From positions 62,001-126,000 of the forward strand of contig JADZFO010000015.1 in assembly GCA_020849855.1 (NCBI GenBank): a stretch of DNA of 64,000 nucleotides. The letters run 5' to 3'. The notes beneath the pieces are model-generated. The model was not told the origin of the DNA and did no database searches. It was given only the letters and a program-made list of their open reading frames with translations. Shown in pieces: positions 34,371-45,435 of the stretch. This DNA comes from a bacterium (GTDB taxonomy: Bacteria > 4484-113 > JAFGCY01). The position numbers and the translations under genes were made by a program. Position 1 is the first letter of the stretch. Each line of letters opens with the position of its first letter.

Positions 34371-34399
34371 TTGACAGCCCCTGATACGGGTGTTACTGT
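34371..34399 (+). promoter_or_regulatory. Predicted sigma-70 promoter of the feo operon
   Basis: TTGACA at 34371-34376 is followed after 17 bases by TACTGT at 34394-34399. The palindrome at 34351-34369 abuts the -35, where a bound protein would compete with RNA polymerase. feoA begins 73 bases after the -10. Confidence 0.65.
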
Positions 34400-34471
34400 G
34401 GTCTCAATTGACAGCATAGCGACTAGCTACGCCTGCTGTCAAGGCCGATAAACTAAGGATCCGCGAGTCGC

Positions 34472-34727
34472 ATGTCTGTCTCAATTAGAAGCCGAAACCT
34501 GCTGAAGAGCACTGCCAGCCAGAGCTTGAGCGCGCGCGCTGCAGGGGATTATCTTGAAGTCCTGAGTATTGATCCGGAGCTGAGCTGCGCCGCCCGCCTG
34601 CGAGAGCTTTGCATCCTTGAAGGGCAGCACATCAGGCTAATCCGGCGCCATGACCCGCTGCTGCTGGATGTCAGCGGCAGCCTGGTGGCAATTGATCTGG
34701 AAACAGCCGCCAGGATTGAGGTTCGTG

Positions 34728-34744
<17 letters not shown>
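34472..34744 (+). CDS. feoA: FeoA-like protein
   Basis: FeoA is a small SH3-like cytoplasmic protein that assists the FeoB ferrous iron transporter. The 90-residue product matches it from about residue 27: YLEVLSIDPEL, ARLRELCILEGQHIRLI (the R-L-x-E-L-G-I-x-x-G block, with C for G), and a final VAIDLETAARIEV. The first 25 residues are Ser/Arg-rich and not conserved. Its end overlaps feoB by 17 bases, typical of feo operons. Confidence 0.85.
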
Positions 34745-37021
<2,277 letters not shown>

Positions 37022-37022
<1 letters not shown>

Positions 37023-37252
37023 TGATTGCCGTCGGAGTCCAGGAAGCCCTCAGCCTGCTGCTTGTGCTGGCCGCGGCAGTCTGGCTGGCGCGCCACTTCG
37101 GCATCCTGGGCCGCCCTGCGCGAAAGGCAGAAGGCTGCGGATCTGGCTGCGGAAAATGCGCCGCCGCGAAGCTGCCACAGACCAGTCAGCACGAGCTCAG
37201 CCAGCAGCCATTACCCCTCAAGGTGCGTCGCTTTCGCCTGCATAGAAGCTGA
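37022..37252 (+). CDS. Small FeoB-associated Cys-rich membrane protein
   Basis: The ATG overlaps the feoB stop (TGATG). The 76-residue product has one N-terminal membrane helix (ALSLLLVLAAAVWLARHF) and then the cysteine cluster GCGSGCGKCAA. This matches the small 'FeoB-associated Cys-rich membrane protein' family that commonly ends feo operons. Its exact role is unproven; regulation or iron-sulfur sensing has been suggested for the third feo gene in other species. Confidence 0.8.
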
Positions 37253-37310
37253 GGCTTCGGGCTGCGTACAGCCGGCGATCTGAGCCCGCATCTGTATCCA
37301 CTCAAGAAAA

Positions 37311-37332
37311 AGGGGCTGCCGCAGCAGCCCCT
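37311..37332 (-). terminator. Intrinsic terminator of gdhA (possibly bidirectional)
   Basis: A perfect 9-bp stem (AGGGGCTGC / GCAGCCCCT) with a CGCA loop is followed on the minus strand by TTTTCTTGAG. It lies 28 bases after the gdhA stop, and 58 bases after the last feo gene on the other strand. Confidence 0.8.
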
Positions 37333-37360
37333 GTAAAGTCACCGTGCTAAGGCGGCGCAG

Positions 37361-38707
37361 TTACACGACGCCCTGAGCCAGCATCGCATCGGCGACCTTG
37401 CGGAAGCCGGCGATGTTCGCGCCCATCACATAGTTGCCAGTCTGGCCAAACTCAGCGGCCGTAGTGTGGCAGTTGTTGTGGATGTTCTTCATGATGGTGT
37501 GCAGGCGCTGGTCAACTTCCTCACGTGTCCAGGAGCTGAAGGCCGAGTTCTGCGCCATCTCAAGACCACTGGTGGCCACACCGCCGGCATTGGCGGCCTT
37601 GGCCGGGCCAAAGAGCACGCCGTTCTCCTGGAAGAAGGTGATCGCCTCAATCGTGCTGGGCATGTTCGCGCCCTCGCTGACCAGAGTCACGCCATTGGCA
37701 ACCAGCTGCTTGGCGTCCTTGAGCTCAATCTCGTTCTGGGTCGCGCTGGGGAAGGCGCAGGTGGCGCCGGTGACGGCCCAGATATCCTGGCCTTCGTGGT
37801 ACTCGGCGGAGCTGTACTTCGCCGTGTAGTCCTTGATACGGCCGCGCTTCACATTCTTCAGGTTCATGACGAAGGCCAGCTTCTCGGCATCGATACCATC
37901 GCGGTCCACGATAAAGCCGTCGCTGTCGCTCATGGTGATGACCTTGGCGCCAAGCTGGTTCAGCTTCTCGACCGTGAACTGGGCCACATTGCCCGAGCCG
38001 CTGACGATGCAGACGCGGCCGCCGAAGCCCTCGCCTCGGGTGGCGAGCATTTCCTGCGCGAAGTAGACGTTGCCATAGCCGGTTGCCTCGGGGCGGATCA
38101 GGCTGCCGCCATAGGGCAGGCCCTTGCCGGTCAGCACGCCGGTGAACTCATTGCGCAGCTTCTTGTACATGCCGAACAGGAAACCGATCTCGCGGCCGCC
38201 AACGCCGATGTCGCCGGCCGGGATGTCGGTGCGGAAGCCGATGTGGCGGAAGAGCTCGCTCATGAAGGCCTGGCAGAAGCGCATGACCTCCATGTCGCTC
38301 TTGCCCTTGGGGTCGAAGTCCGAGCCGCCCTTGCCGCCGCCCATGGGCAGGGTGGTGAGGCTGTTCTTGAAGACCTGCTCAAAGGCCAGGAACTTGAGGA
38401 TGCTGAGGTTCACGCTGGGATGGAAGCGCAGTCCGCCCTTGTAGATGCCGATGGCGCTGTTCATCTCGATGCGGTAGCCGCGGTTGACCTGAATCTGGCC
38501 CTTGTCATCGATCCAGGGCACGCGGAACAAGATCACGCGTTCGGGCTCAATGATGCGCTCGAGGATGCGTGCTTCGCGGTAAACGGGCTGGGCGTTAAGG
38601 ACGGGCTGCAGGGTCCCTACAACCTCGCGCACAGCCTGGTGGAACTCGGACTCGCCCGGGTTGCGGGCGATGACCAGCTCCATGAATTGCGCGACTGCAT
38701 CCGACAT
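37361..38707 (-). CDS. gdhA: Glutamate dehydrogenase (NADP-type)
   Basis: This enzyme interconverts 2-oxoglutarate plus ammonia and glutamate. The 448-residue length fits the hexameric GdhA class. Visible are the substrate block GGLRFHPSVN, the catalytic PMGGGKGGSDFDPKGKS, DIGVGGREIGFLFG, the nucleotide-binding SGSGNVAQ, and the C-terminal ANAGGVATSGLEM. The ATG at 38707 follows GGAGG by 6 bases. NADPH preference is inferred from overall similarity to GdhA, not from a residue check. It stands alone with its own terminator. Confidence 0.95.
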   Translation of the reverse strand: MSDAVAQFMELVIARNPGESEFHQAVREVVGTLQPVLNAQPVYREARILERIIEPERVILFRVPWIDDKGQIQVNRGYRIEMNSAIGIYKGGLRFHPSVNLSILKFLAFEQVFKNSLTTLPMGGGKGGSDFDPKGKSDMEVMRFCQAFMSELFRHIGFRTDIPAGDIGVGGREIGFLFGMYKKLRNEFTGVLTGKGLPYGGSLIRPEATGYGNVYFAQEMLATRGEGFGGRVCIVSGSGNVAQFTVEKLNQLGAKVITMSDSDGFIVDRDGIDAEKLAFVMNLKNVKRGRIKDYTAKYSSAEYHEGQDIWAVTGATCAFPSATQNEIELKDAKQLVANGVTLVSEGANMPSTIEAITFFQENGVLFGPAKAANAGGVATSGLEMAQNSAFSSWTREEVDQRLHTIMKNIHNNCHTTAAEFGQTGNYVMGANIAGFRKVADAMLAQGVV

Positions 38708-38844
38708 TTTGAACCTCCAGGGGAGTCTGTAATGGTCAGTTTGAAGCGCCGGAATCATACACCATGCGATGGGATATTCGAACTCGGATTTGGCGCTTTC
38801 AGGGCTTGTTTTGCCGGTGTTGATCCTGCTGCAGCCTGGAGCTC

Positions 38845-40023
38845 TCAGGGACTCTGCGAAGCCTGGCCAACAGGGGTGGAATCATCGCCGTTTCCGGGCT
38901 CTTCCTCGCCGCCGCCGCCATCCTCAGGGCTGCTCTCGCCACCGGTATCCTCGCCCGTGCCGACGTCCGTTCCCTCGTCATCGCCGGGCTCAGTCTCCTC
39001 GCCATCGCCGGGAGCTTCTTCCCCGCCGCCGACCTCTACCGAGCCGTCATCGCCGGGTGGAGCTTCTTCGCCTTCCCCTACATCGGTGGCTTCGCCGCTG
39101 CCGGTGCCATCCGCGATATTGCCGGCCGCGGCAGCTGCTGCGGCTTCCTCAGCGGCTTCGGGGTCCTCCTCGCCCGGGAGGGCCAGACCGCCATTCTTGC
39201 GCTTGGGATGCTTGGGGTCGGTCAGGGGGGGCAGAGGAGGCTGCAGGGAGGCTGCGCTGTCGGCATCGCCCCAGCCGCCGTCACTAAGGATCTGGCTCAG
39301 CTCGCTGGAATCACCGTGCACAATGGCCAGCGCCAGCTTGTCATCGGGGTTATAAAACTCAAAGCCCTCAGCGTCCTGGACGGAAATGTACTTGTTCTGG
39401 AGGTCCATCAGCACTGCGCCGTTGGTACGCGGTGTAATCACATTAGCCTGCAGGTCGTGGTCCCATTCGAAGGAGCGTGTATCGGTGCTGCCCCGCGGAC
39501 GGATCGACCAGCTGTAGGTGGTCCGGCCCTGCACGATGGTGGGTTTGGATTCATCCACCTCAAAACCCTTGGAGGTCAGGCGGGCAAAAAACTCACGATA
39601 CTCATCAAAGCGTTTGGTCTGGCCCAGATAGTCGCGTTTGCCGATCGTTTCCAGCACATCCGTCAGGTACAGGCTGCCGAAGAAGACCCCCAGGCTGAGA
39701 ATGACAAACAGAGTGCCAAGCACGATCCAAAGTGAACCCAGACAGCTCATGACCAGCGGCGAGCGTGGCGGCCTGTTCTCGGCGGACCTGGGTTCTGCAG
39801 CTTTACGAGACTGAACTCCCTGCTGGCTGCGCTGCTGTTTGACTTCGCGAAGCGTGGGAGCGGAGCTGCTCTGCTGTGGACGCGCGGGTGCGGGCGCCGC
39901 TGCTGCAGGTGTGCGGGGCTTAGGGGTGCCAGAGGTACTGCGGACGACCGGCACCACCTTCCCTGCGGGAGCGGTATTGTCGGTTCCGCGCATCCAGCGT
40001 GGCAGGTCGCCGCCACTGCTCAC
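38845..40023 (-). CDS. Single-pass membrane protein with long acidic tail, unknown function
   Basis: The 392-residue protein has a Pro/Ala/Gln/Arg-rich, basic N-terminal region (about 1-90), one membrane helix (92-117), a globular middle part (about 120-275) and a Gly/Glu/Asp-rich tail of about 95 residues with many E-E-P-G-D-type repeats. The basic side should be cytoplasmic and the acidic tail outside. I recognise no family. The ATG overlaps the previous gene's stop (ATGA), so it belongs to the same operon. Confidence 0.65.
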   Translation of the reverse strand: MSSGGDLPRWMRGTDNTAPAGKVVPVVRSTSGTPKPRTPAAAAPAPARPQQSSSAPTLREVKQQRSQQGVQSRKAAEPRSAENRPPRSPLVMSCLGSLWIVLGTLFVILSLGVFFGSLYLTDVLETIGKRDYLGQTKRFDEYREFFARLTSKGFEVDESKPTIVQGRTTYSWSIRPRGSTDTRSFEWDHDLQANVITPRTNGAVLMDLQNKYISVQDAEGFEFYNPDDKLALAIVHGDSSELSQILSDGGWGDADSAASLQPPLPPLTDPKHPKRKNGGLALPGEEDPEAAEEAAAAAAAGNIADGTGSGEATDVGEGEEAPPGDDGSVEVGGGEEAPGDGEETEPGDDEGTDVGTGEDTGGESSPEDGGGGEEEPGNGDDSTPVGQASQSP

Positions 40024-40364
40024 TTGCCTGCTCCTCTTCCCGCAGCGCTACCCTGCAAGCGGCTGATTTCATCCATCATGTCCTGCTGTCCGCTGCTCAG
40101 GCCGGCCTGCTGCCGGCTGATCGGCACTGACTCATCAAGGCGCCGCATGCGCTGCTCGTCCTCGATTCTTTCGATATGTGTCTGAGCGCGGTCAACCCTG
40201 TCCTTCATTTCCTCAATGCTTGCCGGCATTTCACCGCGCTGACGGCGGGCCAGACGCGCGCGGTCACGACGGTAAAGCCACATCAGGGTGAGGATTGAAA
40301 TGCCGAAACAAAGCAGGGCCAGAGTCTGACCTGTGCTTTCCGGCTGGATCAGGAGCATTTGCAT
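40020..40364 (-). CDS. Small membrane-anchored coiled-coil protein
   Basis: The 114-residue protein has one N-terminal membrane helix (TLALLCFGISILTLMWLY), a basic stop-transfer (RRDRARLARRQR) and a charged helical region with heptad-like spacing (IEEMKDRVDRAQTHIERIEDEQ). It is unrecognised. It lies 5 bases after the envelope protein gene and overlaps the next gene by 4 bases, so all three are probably made together. Confidence 0.6.
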   Translation of the reverse strand: MQMLLIQPESTGQTLALLCFGISILTLMWLYRRDRARLARRQRGEMPASIEEMKDRVDRAQTHIERIEDEQRMRRLDESVPISRQQAGLSSGQQDMMDEISRLQGSAAGRGAGK

Positions 40365-40369
40365 TGCGC

Positions 40370-41134
40370 TTAGGACAACGGAAGCTCGTTGCCCTGCCGT
40401 TCATTGATGCTGGAAGAATACCCCATTTCACGCAGGCTGTTGTCTATTTCGGCAGCTTTGGCCGGGTCCGTGAAGCTCTGCTCCACGACTACCACATCAC
40501 CCAGCACAAGCACCGCCGGCAGATAGTCCTCCGGGAACTCCGACTCCTCCACCAGGGCATAGGCCTGCTCTGGTGAGAGCTCTGCCATTATCTGGACGGC
40601 ATACACCGTTGGAATCTTCGCTTTCGGGTTGCGGCGCACGTCAATTGCCAGCTTGGCCGGATCGTCAACCTCAATCACCTTGAACTCGGCGGGCCAGGGC
40701 AGATAAACCTGCATCTCCTTGATCCGCCCGTCTGGCGGGGTCACAATCGAGAAGGGCAGGGCTGGGCTGGACTGCACATAGGCATCCGCATCGAAGGTGG
40801 TGCCCTCCATGCGGATCACGAGGCGATAAGGGAATTCGCGGTACTCCACGCTGTAAACCGGGTGCGCGGCCGCGTCTGCGCGGAGGCCCCCGGGGCTCTG
40901 CTGTTCGAAGTCCAGCACCATGCGGGTGGCGTCGTCAGGCTTGCCGAAACGGATGCTGGAAAGCACCGTGTTCTGGGTGGCGCTGCCGCCGCTGAAAGAG
41001 CCGCTGTCCTTGAACTGCCGTGGAACCACCACCGGGGCCGCGGCCGGATCGCCCTGTGCGCTTGCCGCAAGGGGCCCGCCCAGAGCCAGCACCAGCAGGG
41101 CCGCTGCCACGAGAGGCAGTCGCCAAAGGTACAT
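40370..41134 (-). CDS. Exported protein with AMIN-like and SPOR-like regions
   Basis: A signal peptide (cleavage near ASAQG) is followed by a beta-rich region with SSIRFGKPDDATRMVLDF and FPYRLVIRMEG, which resembles AMIN domains that bind cell wall or target envelope machines. The C-terminal 80 residues (YAVQIMAELSPEQAYALV ... VVVEQSFTDPAKAAEI) have the pattern of a SPOR repeat. Both calls are by pattern only. Starts at 41134, 41140 and 41143 are all ATG and differ by three residues; the first gives the most normal signal peptide. It lies 131 bases after fliP and may or may not serve the flagellum. Confidence 0.55.
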   Translation of the reverse strand: MYLWRLPLVAAALLVLALGGPLAASAQGDPAAAPVVVPRQFKDSGSFSGGSATQNTVLSSIRFGKPDDATRMVLDFEQQSPGGLRADAAAHPVYSVEYREFPYRLVIRMEGTTFDADAYVQSSPALPFSIVTPPDGRIKEMQVYLPWPAEFKVIEVDDPAKLAIDVRRNPKAKIPTVYAVQIMAELSPEQAYALVEESEFPEDYLPAVLVLGDVVVVEQSFTDPAKAAEIDNSLREMGYSSSINERQGNELPLS

Positions 41135-41265
41135 TTTCATCATCCTCAACCCCATGAAGGCGCCAGGGCGCCAAGCAGAAATGATAGCACAGCAGGGCCT
41201 CGGAGGCTGCATGAACAGCATACGGGAACCTGTGCTGCGGTGTCGCAAGGGCAGCCTGCGGGCCA

Positions 41266-42162
41266 TTAGAAAGTAACGCGCTTAAAGCTGTTGACAAGGC
41301 TGCCGAAGATCAGATTCCAGCCGTCGCTGAGCACAAACATCAGCAGCTTGAAGGGCAGGCTGACCAGCACCGGCGGAAGCATCAGCATGCCCATGCTCAT
41401 CAGGATCGCGCTGACCACCATGTCAATGACCAGGAAGGGCAGATAGATCACGAAGCCGATCTGGAAGGCACTCTTCAGCTCGCTGATCATGAAGGCCGGA
41501 ATCACCACGTGCATTGGGTACTCACGGCGCTTGGTGCCTGCCTGGATCTTGGCCATATCGCCGAAGAGCAGCAGGTCCTTGTCACGGGTCTGCAGCAGCA
41601 TCCAGGTCTTGAGCGGGTCCTGGGCCCGCTGCAGCGCGACATCAGTCGTGATCGTCTCGTTGGCCAGGGGCTTGAGCGCATCCTGGTTGATCTTGTCCAG
41701 TACCGGCGCCATGACAAAGAGGGAGAGGAACAGCGCCAGGCCCACCAGCACGTTGTTTGGCGGCGCCTGCTGGGTGCCCATGGCGTTGCGCAGCAGACTG
41801 AGGACAATGATGATGCGGGTGAAGGGGGTCGCCATGACCACAATGCTGGGCGCCAGGGTCAGCAGCGTGAAAAGCAGCATGATCTGAATCAGTGAAGCGC
41901 TGTCGCCCTGGCCTCCGCCGATGCGGACTTCCATCTGCGGCAGGCTGGTCATGCTCTTGCCCTTGGCTGTGGGAGCACTCTGTGTCCCGGGCTTTCCGAT
42001 ATTGCCGTCGCCCTGGCCATAGACCGCCTGGCCCCAGGCAATGATGTTGCCAACGATGAACACCGCAAGGAAGACAAGGGCGCTGGCCTGGGCGGCGCGT
42101 CTGTGGGATGCAGTGGCGCTCTGCCGCAGGTTCTTCCAGAACTCGCCCCATCCCCCCGGCAT
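41266..42162 (-). CDS. fliP: Flagellar export apparatus protein FliP
   Basis: FliP is a core ring protein of the flagellar type III export gate. The 298-residue product has an N-terminal extension with a signal-like helix, then the family core: LLFTLLTLAPSIVVMATPFTRIIIVLSLLR, APPNNVLVGLALFLSLFVM, and LMLPPVLVSLPFKLLMFVLSDGW. It follows fliO by 3 bases. The usual next genes fliQ, fliR, flhB and flhA are absent; instead envelope proteins of unclear function follow. Confidence 0.96.
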   Translation of the reverse strand: MPGGWGEFWKNLRQSATASHRRAAQASALVFLAVFIVGNIIAWGQAVYGQGDGNIGKPGTQSAPTAKGKSMTSLPQMEVRIGGGQGDSASLIQIMLLFTLLTLAPSIVVMATPFTRIIIVLSLLRNAMGTQQAPPNNVLVGLALFLSLFVMAPVLDKINQDALKPLANETITTDVALQRAQDPLKTWMLLQTRDKDLLLFGDMAKIQAGTKRREYPMHVVIPAFMISELKSAFQIGFVIYLPFLVIDMVVSAILMSMGMLMLPPVLVSLPFKLLMFVLSDGWNLIFGSLVNSFKRVTF

Positions 42163-42165
42163 TTC

Positions 42166-43761
42166 CTAAGCCTCTTCCAGCTCTCTTAGCTGCTCCCTGA
42201 TCTTCGTGATCAGCTGGCTCTCGCCATCGCCGCTGCGGCTCCAGCGCGGCGCGGCGCTGGGCTCGTCGCCTGGCATTGCAGGCGCCTCGGCCAGGCTCAG
42301 CCCGCCGCGCGAACGGCGCATCTCGGCCACTGTCAGCACCGGCTCCGCATTGACTGCGTTGACGGCGCGGGGCCGCGGCTGCGCGGGAGCGCTGAGTTCC
42401 TTCTCGATAATCCGGCTGACCGCGGAGCGGTAGCCCTCGCCCTGGCTGTCTGCCGGCAGCTTGTCCAGCAGGTTGATACTGTGCGGGGTCGAACCCAGCA
42501 CCAGCATCTCCCCGTGGAGCTGAACAATCATGATCTGCTTGCCGGGGCCAAGGCTGATCGACTCCACAACCTTCATGTTGGCGGCACTGCTGCCAAGACC
42601 GGGCAGCACTCCGCCCAGCCGCCCGCTGGCCTGAAGCTTCTTCAGCCCGCGGCCCAGCAGCAGCAGGCAGCCCACAAGCAGGGCCAGCACACTGAAGGTG
42701 CGCAGGTAGTTCACCCTCGGAGCGGCAGGCGCAGAGCCTGAGGCCTCGCCAGTGCCGCCAGGAACCTGATCCAGCGGGTCGATCAGTCCCGCGCTGGCCT
42801 CAAGCTTCGTTTCCTTCGCCGGCTGCCTGTCTGATGGCTCGCTGCGGCTGGCGTTAATCACTCCAACCGGCTGGTCCAGCAGATTCAGCGCCTGTTCGCT
42901 TCCTGCATCCTGGGCATTTGAAGCGGCGGTGTTGTAGCTATGGGCATTATCAAGGTCGGCAATGGTGCTGCCAGAGTCAGCATCAATGCCCTCCTCAGGC
43001 TCAAAGTAGCCTGCCAGGCCTTCATCCTTTGCGGCAGGAGGAGCCGCCTTGACGGCAGCCTTTGTTGGAGCAGGTTTTGTTTTCGCGGCCTTCGGCTGCT
43101 TGCTCAGGTCCAGGGGCTGCTTGACGCTGGCCTTGCCGCCGCTGGCGGGCTTGGCCGCTTTGGTCTTTGCGGCTGGTTTACCGGCGGGCGGGGTCTTGCC
43201 TGCCGCAGGCTTCTGCTTGCTTGTAGTCCCTGCGGCCTTGTCTTCAGTCGCAGCCTTTTGCGCTGACTTACCGGAGCTCACCTTCTCAGCAGGTTTTGAG
43301 CCTGAGGCGTTCTTTTTCTGGTTGCCTACCTGCCTGACATTGCTGCTTACCAGGACATCTATGGCCTCGCCATCGGAAGTATCCGAGATGGCTATCTCTG
43401 CCTTTTCTTCAGCACGGGCTTTGTCCGCCTTGCCTGCGATGGTGCCGCTCTTTGAGTTCTTTTTCTTGTCCTTGGGAGGCAGCTTTTTCGAGGAGGCGGT
43501 GACGCCCTCTGCCGCGCTCTCTTCGGTGGGGGCCTCGTCATCTACGGGGGCGGGAGGGATAGCCAAAAGCGGGAGGGCATCTTTTGAGTCTGCGGCAGCA
43601 GAGTCATCTTCCTTCTGGTCAGACTTCTTGCCGCTTTCCTCACTCTTGGACTTGTCGCTCTTGTCACTGTCAGCATCGCTTTCCGCCGCTCCCAGCAGGC
43701 AGGTCAGCGCGAAGAGGCTGATAATGACAAGAAGCCATGCCCCGCTTCCTGTAATTTTCAT
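42166..43761 (-). CDS. fliO: FliO-like protein with very long N-terminal region
   Basis: FliO helps FliP fold and assemble. The C-terminal 190 residues are FliO-like: a membrane helix (YLRTFSVLALLVGCLLLLGRG) followed by MKVVESISLGPGKQIMIVQLHGEMLVLG and SINLLDKLP. The 531-residue length is far above the usual 100-220. The extra part starts with a signal-like helix and then about 300 residues of low-complexity Lys/Ser/Ala/Pro repeats that should lie in the periplasm. Position directly before fliP supports the call. It is separated from cheY by a terminator, so fliOP form their own unit. Confidence 0.8.
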   Translation of the reverse strand: MKITGSGAWLLVIISLFALTCLLGAAESDADSDKSDKSKSEESGKKSDQKEDDSAAADSKDALPLLAIPPAPVDDEAPTEESAAEGVTASSKKLPPKDKKKNSKSGTIAGKADKARAEEKAEIAISDTSDGEAIDVLVSSNVRQVGNQKKNASGSKPAEKVSSGKSAQKAATEDKAAGTTSKQKPAAGKTPPAGKPAAKTKAAKPASGGKASVKQPLDLSKQPKAAKTKPAPTKAAVKAAPPAAKDEGLAGYFEPEEGIDADSGSTIADLDNAHSYNTAASNAQDAGSEQALNLLDQPVGVINASRSEPSDRQPAKETKLEASAGLIDPLDQVPGGTGEASGSAPAAPRVNYLRTFSVLALLVGCLLLLGRGLKKLQASGRLGGVLPGLGSSAANMKVVESISLGPGKQIMIVQLHGEMLVLGSTPHSINLLDKLPADSQGEGYRSAVSRIIEKELSAPAQPRPRAVNAVNAEPVLTVAEMRRSRGGLSLAEAPAMPGDEPSAAPRWSRSGDGESQLITKIREQLRELEEA

Positions 43762-43864
43762 CGATTGCCTTCCTCCCGGTCAGTGGACCGGGTTCTCCCC
43801 GTGAGTCCATATCCTACCTGACGGAGCGGCAATCCGGACAGTTTGATTAGGTCAAATAAAAGTA

Positions 43865-43904
43865 AAAAGGACCAGCCACGCCGCAGGGCGCTGCCAGTCC
43901 TTTT
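43865..43904 (-). terminator. Intrinsic terminator after cheY
   Basis: An outer 8-bp stem (AAAAGGAC / GTCCTTTT) with an inner GC-rich hairpin (CGCC-GCAG-GGCG) is followed on the minus strand by TACTTTTATTTG. It lies 21 bases past the cheY stop and divides the flagellar genes into two transcription units. Confidence 0.7.
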
Positions 43905-43925
43905 GTTCCAGTTTCAGTTGGCCGC

Positions 43926-44285
43926 TCAGGCCAGGGACTTGTGGATCGCGTCCAGGACACGTTCAGGCTTGAAGGGCTTGACGATGAAGTCCTTCGCACC
44001 GGCCTGGATCGCCTCAATGACCATCGCCTGCTGACCCATCGCCGAGCACATGACCACCCGCGCGCCCTTGTCCATGGCGAGGATTTCCTTGAGGGCGGCA
44101 ATGCCGTCCTTTTCGGGCATGGTGATGTCCATGGTGACAAGGTCAGGCTTGAGTTCCTTGAACTTGTCGACCGCGACAGCGCCGTTCTCAGCTTCACCGG
44201 CGACGTCGAGACCATTCTTCGTCAGGATGTCTTTGATCATCATCCTCATGAAGGCCGCGTCGTCCACAATTAGCACACTTGCCAT
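43926..44285 (-). CDS. cheY: Chemotaxis response regulator CheY
   Basis: This 119-residue single-domain receiver has the acidic pair D8-D9, the phosphorylated aspartate D53 (VTMDITMPEKDG), S81 and K103 (VKPF). Phosphorylated CheY binds FliM/FliY and controls motor rotation. Its place between fliY and fliO is the same as in Bacillus subtilis and Thermotoga, which supports CheY over a generic receiver. The kinase CheA is not in the window. Confidence 0.94.
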   Translation of the reverse strand: MASVLIVDDAAFMRMMIKDILTKNGLDVAGEAENGAVAVDKFKELKPDLVTMDITMPEKDGIAALKEILAMDKGARVVMCSAMGQQAMVIEAIQAGAKDFIVKPFKPERVLDAIHKSLA

Positions 44286-44345
44286 CTCTACTCCTCTGTC
44301 AAGACACTTCCTATATCGGCAGCATTGGCGAAGCTGTAGAGCCTT

Positions 44346-45434
44346 TTAAGTGAGTTGGCTCAGACGCTCGCTGGCAGACAGAATGGAGGTCAGGCGGACG
44401 CCGAAGTTCTCGTCGATCACCACAACCTCACCGCGGGCAAAGTACTTGCCGTTGACCAGCAGGTCGATAGGCTCTCCCGCAAGCTTATCCAGGGCAATAA
44501 GGCTGCCCTGGCCGTACTCAAGTATCTGCCGGATAGGCACTGTGGTCTTGCCCAGCTCGACGGTGATCGTGAGCGGGACATCCAGCAGCAGATCCAGGTT
44601 ACGCATTTCAATATCAGGCATCGGCGCGGGACCCAGCTGACTGAAGGCCGCCGGCGCATAGCTCATGTCTGAGGGCGCGATTGATCCCGAAGAAGCAGGC
44701 GGTGCTCCAAGGCCGGGAGCCGGGCCGGCTGCTTTGGCGGTCGGTGGCGGACTTGCCGCTGCCGTTGCCACCGGCTTCGGAGCCGGCATGATTACGGTCA
44801 GGATCCGCTGCACCAGGTCGGCCGGCAGGATATGGCGCACAACGGTCGGGCTGTCGCCGTTCTGGCTCAACTTGAGCCCGATCATCACGCCGGCAGCGGC
44901 ACTGAGCTCGCCTGCTGCGGCGGCCAGATCCACAAGGCTGGCGGCGCCGGCATTAGTGGCCACCTTCAGCGCTGAGGCCACGTTGGTCATGTAAGTGCCG
45001 TTGACTGTGGAGACAACTTCACTGACGGCGGAGATCTCCAGGTCCGAGAGGCTGTTGTCCTCGCCGCCTGGGTCACCGCCCGTCAGGGCGGCCGCCACCA
45101 TCTTGGCGAAGCCCGGTTCAAGCACCAGCAGGTGCGTGCACTCTTCGCCGACGGTCACCGGGATGCGGTAGATCAGGTCGTCGCCTACCAGGGCAGCAAG
45201 TTCATCACTGCTCACTGATGCGGCTTCCACCCCATCCAGGTTGTACTCAAAGCCGGTCATGGCATTGATCACACCCGCCAGGTTGCCCAGCGATTCGCGT
45301 TCAAAGGCGGCCAGCGCTTCAGTCTGTGCGCCGCTGAATGCGGTGCCGCCCGGGGCAGCGGCTGCCGGCGGGCTATCAACTGCCCCGCCCAGCAGGGCGT
45401 CAATCTCGGCCTGTGACAAACCAACGTCGGACAT
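44346..45434 (-). CDS. fliY: Flagellar switch protein FliY/FliN with CheC-like domain
   Basis: The 362-residue protein has three parts: an N-terminal GLSQAEIDALLGG, the short CheY-P binding motif also found in FliM; a CheC-like phosphatase-type domain (about 45-210) with DLEISAVSEVVSTVNGTYMTNVASAL; and, after a Pro/Ala-rich linker, a C-terminal SpoA/FliN domain (LLLDVPLTITVELGKTTVPIRQIL). This is the FliY architecture, not the short FliN. It forms the C-ring and may also dephosphorylate CheY-P. It begins one base after the fliM stop. Confidence 0.92.
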   Translation of the reverse strand: MSDVGLSQAEIDALLGGAVDSPPAAAAPGGTAFSGAQTEALAAFERESLGNLAGVINAMTGFEYNLDGVEAASVSSDELAALVGDDLIYRIPVTVGEECTHLLVLEPGFAKMVAAALTGGDPGGEDNSLSDLEISAVSEVVSTVNGTYMTNVASALKVATNAGAASLVDLAAAAGELSAAAGVMIGLKLSQNGDSPTVVRHILPADLVQRILTVIMPAPKPVATAAASPPPTAKAAGPAPGLGAPPASSGSIAPSDMSYAPAAFSQLGPAPMPDIEMRNLDLLLDVPLTITVELGKTTVPIRQILEYGQGSLIALDKLAGEPIDLLVNGKYFARGEVVVIDENFGVRLTSILSASERLSQLT

Positions 45435-45435
45435 A

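Noticed and set aside
37466..39355. 629-residue plus-strand open frame opposite gdhA
   Set aside because: It is an antisense shadow of gdhA and of the acidic-tail gene; its composition mirrors their codons.
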